Of a DNA stretch of 64,000 nt, positions 50,810 to 60,042 are shown piece after piece (position 1 is the first letter of the stretch; the number at the start of each line of letters is the position of its first letter). The translations under genes were made by a program, and so were the position numbers. Origin of the DNA: SFEL01 sp963640685 (GTDB taxonomy: Bacteria; Bacillota; Clostridia; Christensenellales; CAG-138); contig CAVIAA010000005.1 of the NCBI GenBank assembly GCA_963640685.1, positions 1 through 64,000 on the forward strand, in the 5' to 3' direction. Under the pieces are notes generated by a model that was not told the DNA's origin, made no database searches, and saw only the letters and a program-made list of their open reading frames with translations.

Positions 50810-52369
50810 TCAGTAGCCTAGCTTAACGGCCTTCTTTAGCAGCTTGCCGGCGAGCGGCGCAGCGGCGCTCGAGCCTCCGCCGGCCTGTTCGAGAATAACG
50901 GTCACTGCAAGCGGGTGCTCGTCGTCGGCAATAAAGCCTGTGAACCACGAATGGGTCTTGACGCTCTTGTTTGAGGACACCTCGGCGCTGCCGGTTTTTC
51001 CGCCGACCTTGTAGCCGTCCAGAGCGGCGCTTCTGCCAGTTCCGTCGGATACGGTTCCGAACATGGCGTCCTGCATTATCTTGGCCTCTGCGGCGGTCAA
51101 AACTGTCTTATATACCTTGCTTGAGGCGGTCAGCTTTACTCTGTTGTTGCTGTCCGCGACCTTGTAGAGCAGCCTCGGCTCCATCATCACCCCGTTGTTT
51201 GCAATGGCTGCGGTCAGCATACAGGTCTGCATGGGGGTCACGAGGTCCTTATACTGGCCTATGCCGGACCATGCTACCTCAAGGTCGGTACTGCCCTTTT
51301 CAAAGGAGCTTGAGTAGAGCATCATGTCGTTGAACATGAACTCGTCGCCTATGCCAAGCTCCTTTGCTACGGTCGCAAGCCTGGATGCGCCTATCTCCAT
51401 CGCGAGCTTTGCAAACGTGTTGTTGCAGGATTTTGCAAAGGCGGTGTATATATCCACTTCGCCGTGGTATTCGCTGTGCGAATCACGTATTATGCTGTAC
51501 AGCTCGCTTGCGGCGGGCTCTGCACCGGTGTCCTCCGCCCCCTCCTGCTTGCGGTCGTAGCTTATTTTTTTGCTGGCCTCGGCGAAGTCTGCGTCGTCAA
51601 CATGGATGTTGGGCAGGTATTTGCCTGTGGCCTTATCGAACACCAGAGCGCCGTCACAGTTGAAAGTCCTGCTCTCTATCCCGGGCAGATAGCGCAGCGC
51701 GGCTATCATGGTAACTATCTTAAAGGTCGAGCCTGGAGTATACCGACCCATGGTCACACGGTTCACCATTGCGCTGGAGGCAAGCTCCTTGTCTCCGCTT
51801 ATGTAGTCCTCCATGTATTTCGCGTCAAATGTCGGCTGACTGACCGAGGCGAGTATCTCCCCCGTCTTGTAGTTCATGAGCACTACGGCGCCCCAGTAGT
51901 CGTCCATGAGGCTATATGCGTATTCACACAACTCTGAATCTGCCGTAAGCAGTACTGTCGAGCCGACTTTTTGCTGCGTCCCGATGAGCTGCTCAAATTC
52001 ATCCGTAAGGTTGCTGTCAAATCCCAGCAGATACTTTGCAAACATGGATTCCGCGCCGAAGGTCTGTCCGTAGGTGTCGCCAAGGATATGGCACATCGAG
52101 CGGCGCATGGCCTTTATGTCAACGTACTTGCGTTCTCCGTCGCTGTCGGTATAGGCGAGGCGCACGCCGTTTCTATCCAGCAGCATGCCGGCGGCGATCG
52201 TCCCCTTGCGGTTCGCAACGCGGGTGTTATACGGGCTTGAGAACCACCTGTTGCCGTATACGTTGACGATATACACCAAATATACGCTGAGCACTATAAA
52301 CATTGCGCAGAACAGCGCGAGCATTGCCTTTATGTGGTTCCTTGTGCTGTTCTTTTTGTCTTTTTTCAT
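50810..52369 (-). CDS. pbpA: Class B penicillin-binding protein, PbpA-like
   Basis: A 519-residue transpeptidase with one N-terminal membrane segment (about 14-36), a short dimerisation region, and the three penicillin-binding motifs: SxxK in TPGSTFKIVTMIAAL, SxN in AKSCNNTFAKLA, and KTGS in VGGKTGSAEVSS. It cross-links peptidoglycan as partner of a SEDS polymerase. It is 24 bases downstream of the ftsW-like gene, the usual pairing; with the FHA gene the order resembles the fhaB-ftsW/rodA-pbpA cluster of Actinobacteria. Confidence 0.92.
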   Translation of the reverse strand: MKKDKKNSTRNHIKAMLALFCAMFIVLSVYLVYIVNVYGNRWFSSPYNTRVANRKGTIAAGMLLDRNGVRLAYTDSDGERKYVDIKAMRRSMCHILGDTYGQTFGAESMFAKYLLGFDSNLTDEFEQLIGTQQKVGSTVLLTADSELCEYAYSLMDDYWGAVVLMNYKTGEILASVSQPTFDAKYMEDYISGDKELASSAMVNRVTMGRYTPGSTFKIVTMIAALRYLPGIESRTFNCDGALVFDKATGKYLPNIHVDDADFAEASKKISYDRKQEGAEDTGAEPAASELYSIIRDSHSEYHGEVDIYTAFAKSCNNTFAKLAMEIGASRLATVAKELGIGDEFMFNDMMLYSSSFEKGSTDLEVAWSGIGQYKDLVTPMQTCMLTAAIANNGVMMEPRLLYKVADSNNRVKLTASSKVYKTVLTAAEAKIMQDAMFGTVSDGTGRSAALDGYKVGGKTGSAEVSSNKSVKTHSWFTGFIADDEHPLAVTVILEQAGGGSSAAAPLAGKLLKKAVKLGY

Positions 52370-52393
52370 ATTGCTGACCTCTTGAAGCGGCCG

Positions 52394-53647
52394 TTAGACG
52401 CTCTCGTCCCCAGCCTCGTAAATGGCGTCCTGAAGCATTTCGCCGTTTTGAACGGAAACCCCTTCGAGTATTCCTAAAAGCATCATACAGGCTATCATGG
52501 AGCTTCCTCCGTAGCTCACAAAGGGCATGGTTATGCCGGTGAGCGGAATGAGCTTTATAACGCCTGCGATTATTATAAAGCTCTGCAGCGTTATGAGCAC
52601 GGTGCAGCCGAATGCCACCAGCATAAGATACCTGCTGCGGGCATTTAAAGCTATGAGCGCCCCGCGCACTATAAATGCCAGATACAGCGCGATCACCGCT
52701 ATGCCGAAGATTATGCCGAACTCCTCGCATATAACGGCAAAAATATAGTCGGTATTATATGCCGGTATGCTCTTTGGCAGCCCCTTTGTAAGGCCGAGGC
52801 CCCATAGACCGCCCGAGGCTATCGCCATCAGCCCTTGAGCGACCTGATAGCCGCTGGTGGAGTATGTGGCCCAAGGGTTGAGCCATATGGCGAACCTTGC
52901 ACGGACGTGGTCAAAGGCGTAATAGCTTGCAACGGCGCCGGCAGCACCCGCGCCGAGACCCACGAGTGTTGTCGTGAGCTTGCCCGTTGCGGTGTAAAAC
53001 ATGATAAGATAGGTGCCGCATATGAGCAGCGCCGCGCCGAGGTCCCTTTCTGCAACGAGAAGTCCGGCGACTATTATAGCAAATATCGCAGAGGGCAGCC
53101 AGTCCCAAGTAGTTTTTACCCTTGCAAAGTGGTTCGCCATAACGAACACCAGCGCGACCTTGACAAACTCCGAGGGCTGCACGCTTATGCTGCCAAGGGT
53201 TATCCAGTTCTTTGCACCGCCGTTTTCCGTTCCGATGACGAGCAGCACACCTGTCACCGCAATGCTCAATACCATGAGCGGTATGTCCATTACCCGAAGG
53301 AACCTTGGCGAGCGCATGAGCAGCATGCATATTATCATTGCGACTATGCCTATGCCGAACCATATCAGCTGCTTGAAGGCGACCTCATAGGATAGCCTAT
53401 ACTGCACTATCATGCCTATGCCGGCAAGCAGATTCGCTATCACCAGTATAAACCTGTCGGCGTATCTTGATATCCACAGTATCACTATATACTGCAGGAG
53501 CAGCACGGCGATAAGCCCTGCCGCAAAGGCGAGCGCCTTATAGTCAAAGCTCTCATCCCGCAGCGAAAGCAGCGCAAACGCGGCCAGCTCGAATATTATG
53601 ACAAGACCCAACAGGCCTGCCGCACTAAGCTGTCTGACCCTGTTCAT
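52394..53647 (-). CDS. FtsW/RodA/SpoVE-family SEDS protein
   Basis: A 417-residue polymerase with ten or so membrane segments. GAKNWITLGSISVQPSEFVKVALVFVMA contains the conserved Trp and the QPSE motif, AERDLGAALLICGTY and the C-terminal LIPLTGITMPFVSYGGSSMIACMMLLGIL complete the family pattern. It is the second SEDS gene in the window; pairing with pbpA suggests a dedicated elongation or sporulation complex. Its start overlaps the FHA gene end by 23 bases. Confidence 0.92.
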   Translation of the reverse strand: MNRVRQLSAAGLLGLVIIFELAAFALLSLRDESFDYKALAFAAGLIAVLLLQYIVILWISRYADRFILVIANLLAGIGMIVQYRLSYEVAFKQLIWFGIGIVAMIICMLLMRSPRFLRVMDIPLMVLSIAVTGVLLVIGTENGGAKNWITLGSISVQPSEFVKVALVFVMANHFARVKTTWDWLPSAIFAIIVAGLLVAERDLGAALLICGTYLIMFYTATGKLTTTLVGLGAGAAGAVASYYAFDHVRARFAIWLNPWATYSTSGYQVAQGLMAIASGGLWGLGLTKGLPKSIPAYNTDYIFAVICEEFGIIFGIAVIALYLAFIVRGALIALNARSRYLMLVAFGCTVLITLQSFIIIAGVIKLIPLTGITMPFVSYGGSSMIACMMLLGILEGVSVQNGEMLQDAIYEAGDESV

Positions 53648-54110
53648 TTTCCGCCTCCTCGCAGCGCACTCGCTTCATTCTGTAATAGAACCTTACATTG
53701 CCGAGCTGCACGAGGTCACCCTCCGCAAGCTCCTCTACCCTGTGCTCCATCTGCTCGCCGTTTATAAGTATCTTTGCCCTGCCGTACCTTTTAAGGTACA
53801 CAAAGCCGCCCTTTTCGTATATTTTCGCGTGCTTGCGCCTTATCGAGCCGTCCTCGATGCATATATCGCATTTTTTGCCGCGGCCTATGATATTGTTTTT
53901 TACGAGTATATACCCCTCCTCGTTGTTGTCAAACGGGGGGAGAAACTCGATATGCCGCGCATAGCCCTTTTCCAGCCAGTTCTTTACACGTCTAAGCTCG
54001 TTGTACTCGCAGACGGAGTGATAAACTATCCTGAAAAGTATATAAACTATGGCTGCAATGAAGAAGTATCTCATACCGGATACCAGCAGCGAATATATAT
54101 CGGAACGCAA
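53625..54110 (-). CDS. FHA-domain membrane protein
   Basis: A 161-residue protein with one N-terminal membrane segment (YFFIAAIVYILFRIV) and a C-terminal forkhead-associated domain (YILVKNNIIGRGKKCDICIEDGSIRRKHAKIYEKGGFVYLKRYGR) with the Gly-Arg, Ser-x-x-His phospho-Thr pocket. It would recruit phosphorylated partners to the SEDS/PBP machinery. Start TTG 54110 is preferred because GGAGG lies seven bases upstream; ATG 54128 has no ribosome site and ATG 54074 is inside the anchor. A TATAAT on the minus strand near 54147-54152 is the likely -10. Confidence 0.85.
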   Translation of the reverse strand: MRSDIYSLLVSGMRYFFIAAIVYILFRIVYHSVCEYNELRRVKNWLEKGYARHIEFLPPFDNNEEGYILVKNNIIGRGKKCDICIEDGSIRRKHAKIYEKGGFVYLKRYGRAKILINGEQMEHRVEELAEGDLVQLGNVRFYYRMKRVRCEEAENEQGQTA

Positions 54111-54214
54111 GCGATCGCCTCCAAGCATATTCTTGTTTAATATCATTATACCATAAAATAAAGGCATATCTGTGACTTGTTTATCAACAATGACGGATTT
54201 CGCCGCAAAAATAC

Positions 54215-54239
54215 AAAAAGAGCCGCGAATCTGCGGCTC
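54215..54239 (-). terminator. Terminator (GAGCCGC hairpin)
   Basis: GAGCCGC (54220-54226) and GCGGCTC (54233-54239) with a 6-base loop; five T follow on the minus strand. It ends the small lipoprotein gene. Nearly the same hairpin recurs at 55391-55416 and 61313-61341. Confidence 0.8.
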
Positions 54240-54298
54240 CTGGCTACCCGTCTTTACTTCCATATCGCTGGGCAGGGCGATTTTATTGTGATGCAGCA

Positions 54299-54631
54299 TC
54301 AGTCGCTGGCGGCCTGAAAGCCATCATCGGGAAGAGCTCCCATCTTATCGTCAAAGTTTTTGAGGAGTTCCTCCATCGTCGTTCCGTATTTCTCACAGTC
54401 CACTCTGTATTCCACGATTTTTTTTGCACAGTCAACGGCAAATTCTTCATAAGACTTTATATCCCATTTTTCATTTGGGGGCAACTGCTCAAAGGTAAGG
54501 TATGTCTCATATTCGGAATTGACCTCGTCCAGCACCTTCTGATAAGCTTCATAATCCATGCCCTTCTCCCGACAGCCAAATAACGCCAACAAAAGCATCA
54601 TCAGTAAGCAGCACAAAACCGACCTTTTCAT
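54299..54631 (-). CDS. Small lipoprotein of unknown function
   Basis: A 110-residue lipoprotein: signal peptide MKRSVLCCLLMMLLLALFGC with the lipid Cys at residue 20, then an acidic helical domain (DYEAYQKVLDEVNSEYETYL ... CAKKIVEYRVDCEKYGTTMEELLKNFDDKMG). No family recognised. ATG 54631 starts the signal peptide; the upstream codons to 54652 are not needed. Followed by its own terminator. It lies downstream of the frameshifted secreted-protein gene. Confidence 0.7.
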   Translation of the reverse strand: MKRSVLCCLLMMLLLALFGCREKGMDYEAYQKVLDEVNSEYETYLTFEQLPPNEKWDIKSYEEFAVDCAKKIVEYRVDCEKYGTTMEELLKNFDDKMGALPDDGFQAASD

Positions 54632-54682
54632 AATCCGTACCTGCCTTTCCAAATATATTATAACTAAATCATTCAGTATTAT

Positions 54683-55176
54683 TTAGAAATCATAAGTGTC
54701 GATTTCGACAAAAGAACCGGATGCTCCCTGAACATGTCTTCCATAAATTTGCATCACGACCCTAATAGCATTTTGTTCTGGATAAAATGCCACTTCATAC
54801 TGAAGTAAGGTGCATTCTAAAATATTGGGATCAGATGCTTTTTCTACCCTCACATTATCCCAATAATCTATCACCATACCAGGAGACATACAATATACAT
54901 CTATATACGCAGTACCATATTTAGTTCCATTCCGTTTAATGGCATCCGATGCCGTAACTTTGGTTATTGCCCTTGTATCAATATTTTGGAGAAGTTCTTT
55001 CTCTGTGATCCAATATGCTTTGCCGGATTCAATATCTTCCAGCAATTCATAATATTTAGCAATATCATCAGAATCGCTATTTAGAAAATGCTTTTTTCAT
55101 TTGCATTTGCGTTACCGCACATAGCCAACATCACAAAAGAGATTATCATAGCAGAAATCAACCGTTTAGTTTTCAT
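54683..55176 (-). pseudogene. Secreted protein gene with frameshift in an A6 run
   Basis: ATG 55176, preceded by AAAGGAG, opens MKTKRLISAMIISFVMLAMC, a good signal peptide, but ends at TAA after GNANANEKSIF. One base more in the A run (six T at 55092-55097 on the plus strand) would join it to the frame KHFLNSDSDDIAKYYELLED, which continues to the stop at 54683 (120 codons counted from an internal TTG). The rest reads WITEKELLQNIDTRAITKVT ... MQIYGRHVQGASGSFVEIDTYDF. Family unknown. A base-call error, a mutation, or a phase-variable switch are all possible. Confidence 0.7.
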
Positions 55177-55390
55177 AGTATTGGCTGCTCCTTTCAAAAT
55201 CTGTAATTGTGTAAGGTAGTTGCTTTAGAATCAATTTATCCATGCACACCAATGGCAATATGCTGCTTTCATCTGTTAAAAAGAGCCACCTCCCAGACCA
55301 TTATTTACAATTCAAGCATACAGTAGGGCAAATATATCAGTCAATAATACTGTTGTAAATAAATTGTTAAAATATGTTCGTAACGTCTGC

Positions 55391-55416
55391 AAAAAAGAGC
55401 CGCAAAGCTGCGGCTC
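55391..55416 (-). terminator. Terminator after GntR gene (GAGCCGC hairpin)
   Basis: GAGCCGCA (55397-55404), a 4-base loop and TGCGGCTC (55409-55416); six T follow on the minus strand. Between it and the secreted-protein gene (55177-55390) I see no gene. Confidence 0.8.
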
Positions 55417-55438
55417 CTGGCGCTGTTTTGAATTTGGA

Positions 55439-56113
55439 TCAGTTGAGCAGCGGGGATTTAAGAAGCAGATTCTTGGTGCGCTGCAAATGCGTCCTCAATA
55501 TCGCCGAGGCGAGCTCGGTATCCTTGCTCTCGCATGCGGAAATTATCTCGCTGTGCTCATCCACAGTGTACAGCTCGTCGGATACCTCCTCCTTGCCGAA
55601 GAATGGGGTAACGTATCTGTCTACATTGGCGTGCATCTGGTCTATCAGTGAAAGCAGCGTCTGGTTGTCGCAGGGTGTATAGAGGGCAAAATGCAGCTTA
55701 AGGTTAAGCTCGGCGCCTTTTACCGGATCCTTCTCCTGCGAAAACTGCTCAAGCAGCTCCCGCGCGCGGGAGATATCCGCTTTTGTAAGGTGCAGCACGG
55801 CGGAGCGCAGCGCGCCAACCTCGAGCAGTATGCGGGTATCCATAACGTCGCTGAGCTCCTTTCGCGAGAGCTTTGTTACGACAGCACCCCTGTTAGGGTA
55901 TATGCGAACCAACCCCTGCGCCTCAAGCTGGCGGAATGCTTCGCGGACGGGTATATGGCTTACGCTGAGCGCAGCGGATATTTCATCTTGTCTGAGCGGC
56001 ATATCGCCGGGCAGCTCTCCCCTGACGATTGCGGTGCGGACAACCTGAAACACCCAGTCCCTTGCCGCCATTGAGCGGGGCTGCATTTCCTCCGATATCT
56101 TCTTGAGATCCAT
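55439..56113 (-). CDS. GntR-family regulator, FCD subfamily
   Basis: A 224-residue regulator: winged HTH (LRQDEISAALSVSHIPVREAFRQLEAQGLVRIYPNRGAVV) and a helical FCD ligand domain (residues 90-220) with metal-binding Asp and His residues (LNLKLHFALYTP, DEHSEIISACESKD). FadR/LldR-like proteins usually control organic-acid or sugar-acid use. No target operon is adjacent. Single gene with its own terminator. Confidence 0.9.
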   Translation of the reverse strand: MDLKKISEEMQPRSMAARDWVFQVVRTAIVRGELPGDMPLRQDEISAALSVSHIPVREAFRQLEAQGLVRIYPNRGAVVTKLSRKELSDVMDTRILLEVGALRSAVLHLTKADISRARELLEQFSQEKDPVKGAELNLKLHFALYTPCDNQTLLSLIDQMHANVDRYVTPFFGKEEVSDELYTVDEHSEIISACESKDTELASAILRTHLQRTKNLLLKSPLLN

Positions 56114-56208
56114 ATAATATCACCGTCGCTTTCAGCAGTATTAACCAAAACAAGCTATATAATATATTCTATCTGAAATCCTGCAATAGTCAATACTCCC
56201 GCGGTTCA

Positions 56209-58227
56209 TTATCGAGTATTTGCAAAGCCTTGAAGTATGCCGGGCAGCCGCCAGTATTTGGAAAAAGTTACCGGTGCCGTCTCCTCGGTAAAATATTCGG
56301 TCATTCGGCTGCTTTCCGGCGTCATGCCGTTTGCAAGGGCGATTTCGTGGCTGCGCTTTAGCGCCAGAAGGTCTATTACACACTGCCTCACCCCATTCGG
56401 TTTGTCAAAGTCCCCCTCCCGCCCGTTTGGATACAGCTGCTTGAAGAGCTCATACAGCATAAGCGCCGGGTATGTTCCGCCGGTCGCCGAGGAGGGCAGC
56501 AACCCCAACCTGTCGCTGTCATAGCCCTGCCAAGCGACGGCAGTGTATTCGGGCGTGTAGCCGACCATCCACGCATCCCTATTGCCGCCGGCAAGGCCTA
56601 CCGTGCCTGTTTTGCCGGCAATGGGTATATTCAAATTGTTCAGCCTATGCCCTGTGCCCTCAGTTACGACGCTTTTTAACATACTGGTCAGTATATATGC
56701 GTTTCCGGCGCTTATGACCCGGCGCTTTTCTGCGCGGTATTCATACACCGTAGCCCCCGTTCTGTTGGTGATTTTTCTTATGAGCGACGGTGTGCTGTAC
56801 AGCCCGCCGGAGGCAAAGCAGGAGTATGCACCGGCTATCTGCAGCGGAGATACTCCATAAGTAAACCCGCCGAGCGCCAATGCGAGGCTGGTGTCTTCCG
56901 GGTCAAACTCAATACCGAGACTTTCTGCAAACGCCTTTGCCCTGTCTATTCCGACTGCGGAGAGCGTCTTTACGGCGGGTATGTTCAGCGACTTCGTTAC
57001 CGCCTCGCGCAGCGTTACCCAGCCGTAGTATTTGTCACCGTAGTTTGAGGGCGTATAGTCCGCAAATACCGTCTCCTCGTCCAGTATCATATCTGCCGCC
57101 GTATAGCCCAAATACTCAAACGCCGGCGCATATGCGATGACAGGCTTTATAACAGAGCCGGGCTGCCGCCGTATATCGGCTGCCCGGTTGAAGGACAGAC
57201 TGCCGCTGTAACTCCTGCCGCCGACCATCGCCAAAACTAAGCCGCTCGAGGGCTCGAGCACCACTATAGCGCCCTCGGAATCCTCGGCAGGGAAAAGCTC
57301 GTCGTTTTCAAAGAGAGACTCACAGCAGCTCTGTATGTTTCTCTCCATAGCAGTATAGATGGTATATCCTCCGCGTATCAGCTCGTCTACGGTGATGCCG
57401 AGAATGGCAGCTGCGCTCTTCGCCGCCGCATCGGTATAATAGCCGCTGTATTGCTCCTGCTTACATTTGATAATAGTCGGCCGTTCGGCCGAAGCCTCGT
57501 TTCTGCTCTCCTCCGTTATGTAGCCGTATTCGTTCATGAGCCGAAGTATGTTGTCCCGGCGCTTAATTGAAGCTGCATAGTTGATATGTGGGGCATAGCC
57601 GGATGGCGACTTGAGTATTCCGGCAAGCATTGCGCTCTGCGATAGCGTAAGCTCGGATGCGTGTACGCCGAAATACCCGAGGGAGGCGGCCTCAATGCCG
57701 TAATAGCCGCCGCCGAAATACACATAGTTCAGGTACATCTCCAGTATCTCGCTTTTGCTGTATCGCCGTTCCATTTCGTATGCCAAGGCAGCCTCCTCCG
57801 CCTTGCGGGAGATGGTCTTTTCCGAGCTGAGGTGGCTGAGCTTTATGAGCTGCTGGCTTATTGTGGACGCGCCCTGAACATAGCCTCCGGCCTTTATATC
57901 CGCCACTACGGCCCCAGCGATCCGTATGATATCCACGCCGTCGTGCTCAAAAAAACGAGCGTCCTCCGCCGATACGAAGGCGTGCAGCGTATCCTGACTG
58001 AGTTCATTGAGGCTTACCCAGATGCGATCTTCAGAGCCATGCAGCTTGGTCAACTCCTGATCGTCGGCATCCAGTATAACGGTCGTTCTGTCGCAGCCGG
58101 TTATCCTGTAAACGTCAAAGTCCGCCCATTCATCCACACCGAACATATTCACGGCGCCGAACAGAAAAAACAAAACTGCTGCGGTGGCAACGCACAACAG
58201 CAGTATCTTCAGCCCTCTGAATCTCAT
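56209..58227 (-). CDS. Class A penicillin-binding protein (PBP1a-like)
   Basis: A 672-residue bifunctional murein synthase. Membrane anchor (about 5-27), GT51 transglycosylase with the catalytic Glu in FVSAEDARFFEHDGVD and GASTISQQLIKL, NYVYFGGGYYGIEAAS, and a transpeptidase with SVIK in RRQPGSVIKPVIAYAP, SLN in AVTKSLNIPAV and KTGT in IAGKTGTVGLAGG. All catalytic residues are present. Stands alone; downstream 96 bases separate it from the GntR start. Confidence 0.93.
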   Translation of the reverse strand: MRFRGLKILLLCVATAAVLFFLFGAVNMFGVDEWADFDVYRITGCDRTTVILDADDQELTKLHGSEDRIWVSLNELSQDTLHAFVSAEDARFFEHDGVDIIRIAGAVVADIKAGGYVQGASTISQQLIKLSHLSSEKTISRKAEEAALAYEMERRYSKSEILEMYLNYVYFGGGYYGIEAASLGYFGVHASELTLSQSAMLAGILKSPSGYAPHINYAASIKRRDNILRLMNEYGYITEESRNEASAERPTIIKCKQEQYSGYYTDAAAKSAAAILGITVDELIRGGYTIYTAMERNIQSCCESLFENDELFPAEDSEGAIVVLEPSSGLVLAMVGGRSYSGSLSFNRAADIRRQPGSVIKPVIAYAPAFEYLGYTAADMILDEETVFADYTPSNYGDKYYGWVTLREAVTKSLNIPAVKTLSAVGIDRAKAFAESLGIEFDPEDTSLALALGGFTYGVSPLQIAGAYSCFASGGLYSTPSLIRKITNRTGATVYEYRAEKRRVISAGNAYILTSMLKSVVTEGTGHRLNNLNIPIAGKTGTVGLAGGNRDAWMVGYTPEYTAVAWQGYDSDRLGLLPSSATGGTYPALMLYELFKQLYPNGREGDFDKPNGVRQCVIDLLALKRSHEIALANGMTPESSRMTEYFTEETAPVTFSKYWRLPGILQGFANTR

Positions 58228-58331
58228 CTTAACTTCCCTCCAAAGCGTTGCTCTGTGTTAGTATCACCAAAGCGGGAGAAGAATAAAATCAAAAACAGGA
58301 CGTAAATATTAACTTTTTACCGTATTATCAA

Positions 58332-58967
58332 TCAGCAGCAGAATATATACGGCGCGCCGCCCAGCGAGCTGCAGCATAGCATACTTGCGCAGAGCGGGCA
58401 GGGCGTGCAGTTATATGAGCTGTAGCCGCCGGTTCCCCTTGTGTATGCGCCGCCGCTGCTGTGTATCGTGTTGTATGCCGCAGCGTACTCAGGATTGCTC
58501 GGCTCCTGCTGGTAGGCTATGGTAAGGTATTCCCTCGCCTTATCATACCAGCCCTGCCGAAGATAAATTATACCGTAGAGATAGTACCACTCGGCGTTGC
58601 GTGTGGATATACCATCCAGCACCGCTTTTGCTGCCTGCAGGTTGCCCTGGTTTATAAAGGCGCGGGCACGGTTAAATTCCTGCGCATCGGGTCCGGAATA
58701 GCTGCTGCCAGAGCCCGTGTAGCTGCCGCCGTAGGAATCATAGGTGCCGCTGCCGCCGCGATTTGCATGCGAGCTCTGCCCCCCCTTTTTGGTTAGCAGT
58801 TCATATGCCTCATTTACCTCGACCAGCTTTTCGTTGGCAAGTTCTTTAAGGTCAGAGTCTGTATACTTATCTGGATGGTACTTTTTGACCAGCTTAAGAT
58901 AAGCGGCTCTTATCTCCTCCTGAGACGCTCCCTCGTTTACTCCCAGCACCTTATACGGATTGTTCAT
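58332..58967 (-). CDS. DnaJ-domain protein with TPR-like part and Cys-rich tail
   Basis: A 211-residue protein: J domain at residues 1-65 (MNNPYKVLGVNEGASQEEIRAAYLKLVKKYHPDKYTD with the HPD motif), a Gly/Ser linker, a TPR-like pair of helices (WYYLYGIIYLRQGWYDKAREYLTIAYQQEPSNPEYA), and a C-terminal tail with CTPCPLCASMLCC ... FCC. The tail may bind metal or reach a membrane. ATG 58967 follows GGAGG and overlaps the DUF5685 gene by 17 bases, so the two act together. Confidence 0.88.
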   Translation of the reverse strand: MNNPYKVLGVNEGASQEEIRAAYLKLVKKYHPDKYTDSDLKELANEKLVEVNEAYELLTKKGGQSSHANRGGSGTYDSYGGSYTGSGSSYSGPDAQEFNRARAFINQGNLQAAKAVLDGISTRNAEWYYLYGIIYLRQGWYDKAREYLTIAYQQEPSNPEYAAAYNTIHSSGGAYTRGTGGYSSYNCTPCPLCASMLCCSSLGGAPYIFCC

Positions 58968-59787
58968 TATTTCCTCCAAGAACCTCGGCACTTTTTGCGG
59001 GGCAGCCGCAAAGCAGCACGTTGTCCGTTATTTCCTTATGTGAATGTATATCTATCAGCTCGTAGGCCTTTATGGCCTCATTAAGCGAGCAGTTTAAAAG
59101 GAACTCCGCCCTTTCGCGGCCTGCGCCTGCCGCGTTGAAGGGATTGTAGCAGCCGCGCCTTTTGTCCTTCTCCCTGTCATCCCATGCGTCTGCAAGGTAT
59201 ACCCAGCGGCCTAAATGATACAGCATATGCGAAAGAGCGATCCTGCTGCCATTATCCTCGACCGGGGAGCAAAGCGCAGCCTCTTTCATCAGCCGCGCAA
59301 AGGCGTCCGCCGCTGCGTCCAGCTCGCTGCAGCAGGAGGCTTCAATCATGCTGAGCTCGGCAAGTCCCGCTGAAATAGCTCGATCCAGCGCAGGCTGCCT
59401 CGTCGCCGCCTTTTTTTTCGCCCGGCTTAGGGCTGCCCTTGCTGCGAGGGAGAGCGGTTTTTTTTCGTCATGCCAGTCGTCCTCCGCCTTGTAGTAGGCG
59501 AGCAGTATGTCGAGATCGGCCGCGAAGAGTATGTTTTTATCGATCCTTGCCGCAAGCCTCGGCCTTGACAGCGGCTTATAGGCACAGCGGCATTTGTATA
59601 CATCGTCGGTTCCTGCAATTCCAGAGAGCAGCAGCGCAATAAAAGTGCAGTCGTAGCTGAGCACGCTGCGCGCCGCCTCGCCGTATTCACGACCCAGGCA
59701 TTTACACAGCCCGCAGTAATATGCGCGGTATTCATTATATTCCCTGAGCTTTAGCTCGTCCGCATCCGGACGTATGTAACCGTACAT
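58951..59787 (-). CDS. DUF5685-family protein
   Basis: A 278-residue protein starting MYGYIRPDADELKLREYNEYRAYYCGLCKCLG, the family signature with its CxxCxC cluster, then further Cys/His residues (YDCTFIALLLSG, KCRCAYKP, DDWHDEKK) and a helical body that ends LLCGCPAKS. Function unknown; paired with a DnaJ protein in many Clostridia, so perhaps a chaperone client or a metal-site protein. ATG 59787 is used rather than 59799. Confidence 0.82.
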   Translation of the reverse strand: MYGYIRPDADELKLREYNEYRAYYCGLCKCLGREYGEAARSVLSYDCTFIALLLSGIAGTDDVYKCRCAYKPLSRPRLAARIDKNILFAADLDILLAYYKAEDDWHDEKKPLSLAARAALSRAKKKAATRQPALDRAISAGLAELSMIEASCCSELDAAADAFARLMKEAALCSPVEDNGSRIALSHMLYHLGRWVYLADAWDDREKDKRRGCYNPFNAAGAGRERAEFLLNCSLNEAIKAYELIDIHSHKEITDNVLLCGCPAKSAEVLGGNNEQSV

Positions 59788-59955
59788 CGCACTCTCCAAT
59801 CGTTACTGCAGTATTGTATCATTATTTGGCGATATCTCCAAATAATATTTAGTACAAAAGGGGGCAATAATTCAAAAAAATGCGAAATTATGCCAAAGTC
59901 TCGGTACATATTCTGTGAAAGCGTGAATTTTCACAATTAAATGGCTCGATTGTAT

Positions 59956-59984
59956 TTGAAAAAACAAAAGCTATTTGTTATAAT
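59956..59984 (+). promoter_or_regulatory. Promoter of the BMP-type ABC importer
   Basis: TTGAAA (59956-59961), 17 bases, TATAAT (59979-59984). The leader then forms a small hairpin ATGCGG ... CCGCAT (59995-60017) before the AAGGAGG ribosome site. Confidence 0.8.
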
Positions 59985-60042
59985 CAACGTATCAATGCGG
60001 ATGAAATATTGCCGCATAAATTTTAAGGAGGAAACACTAAAA

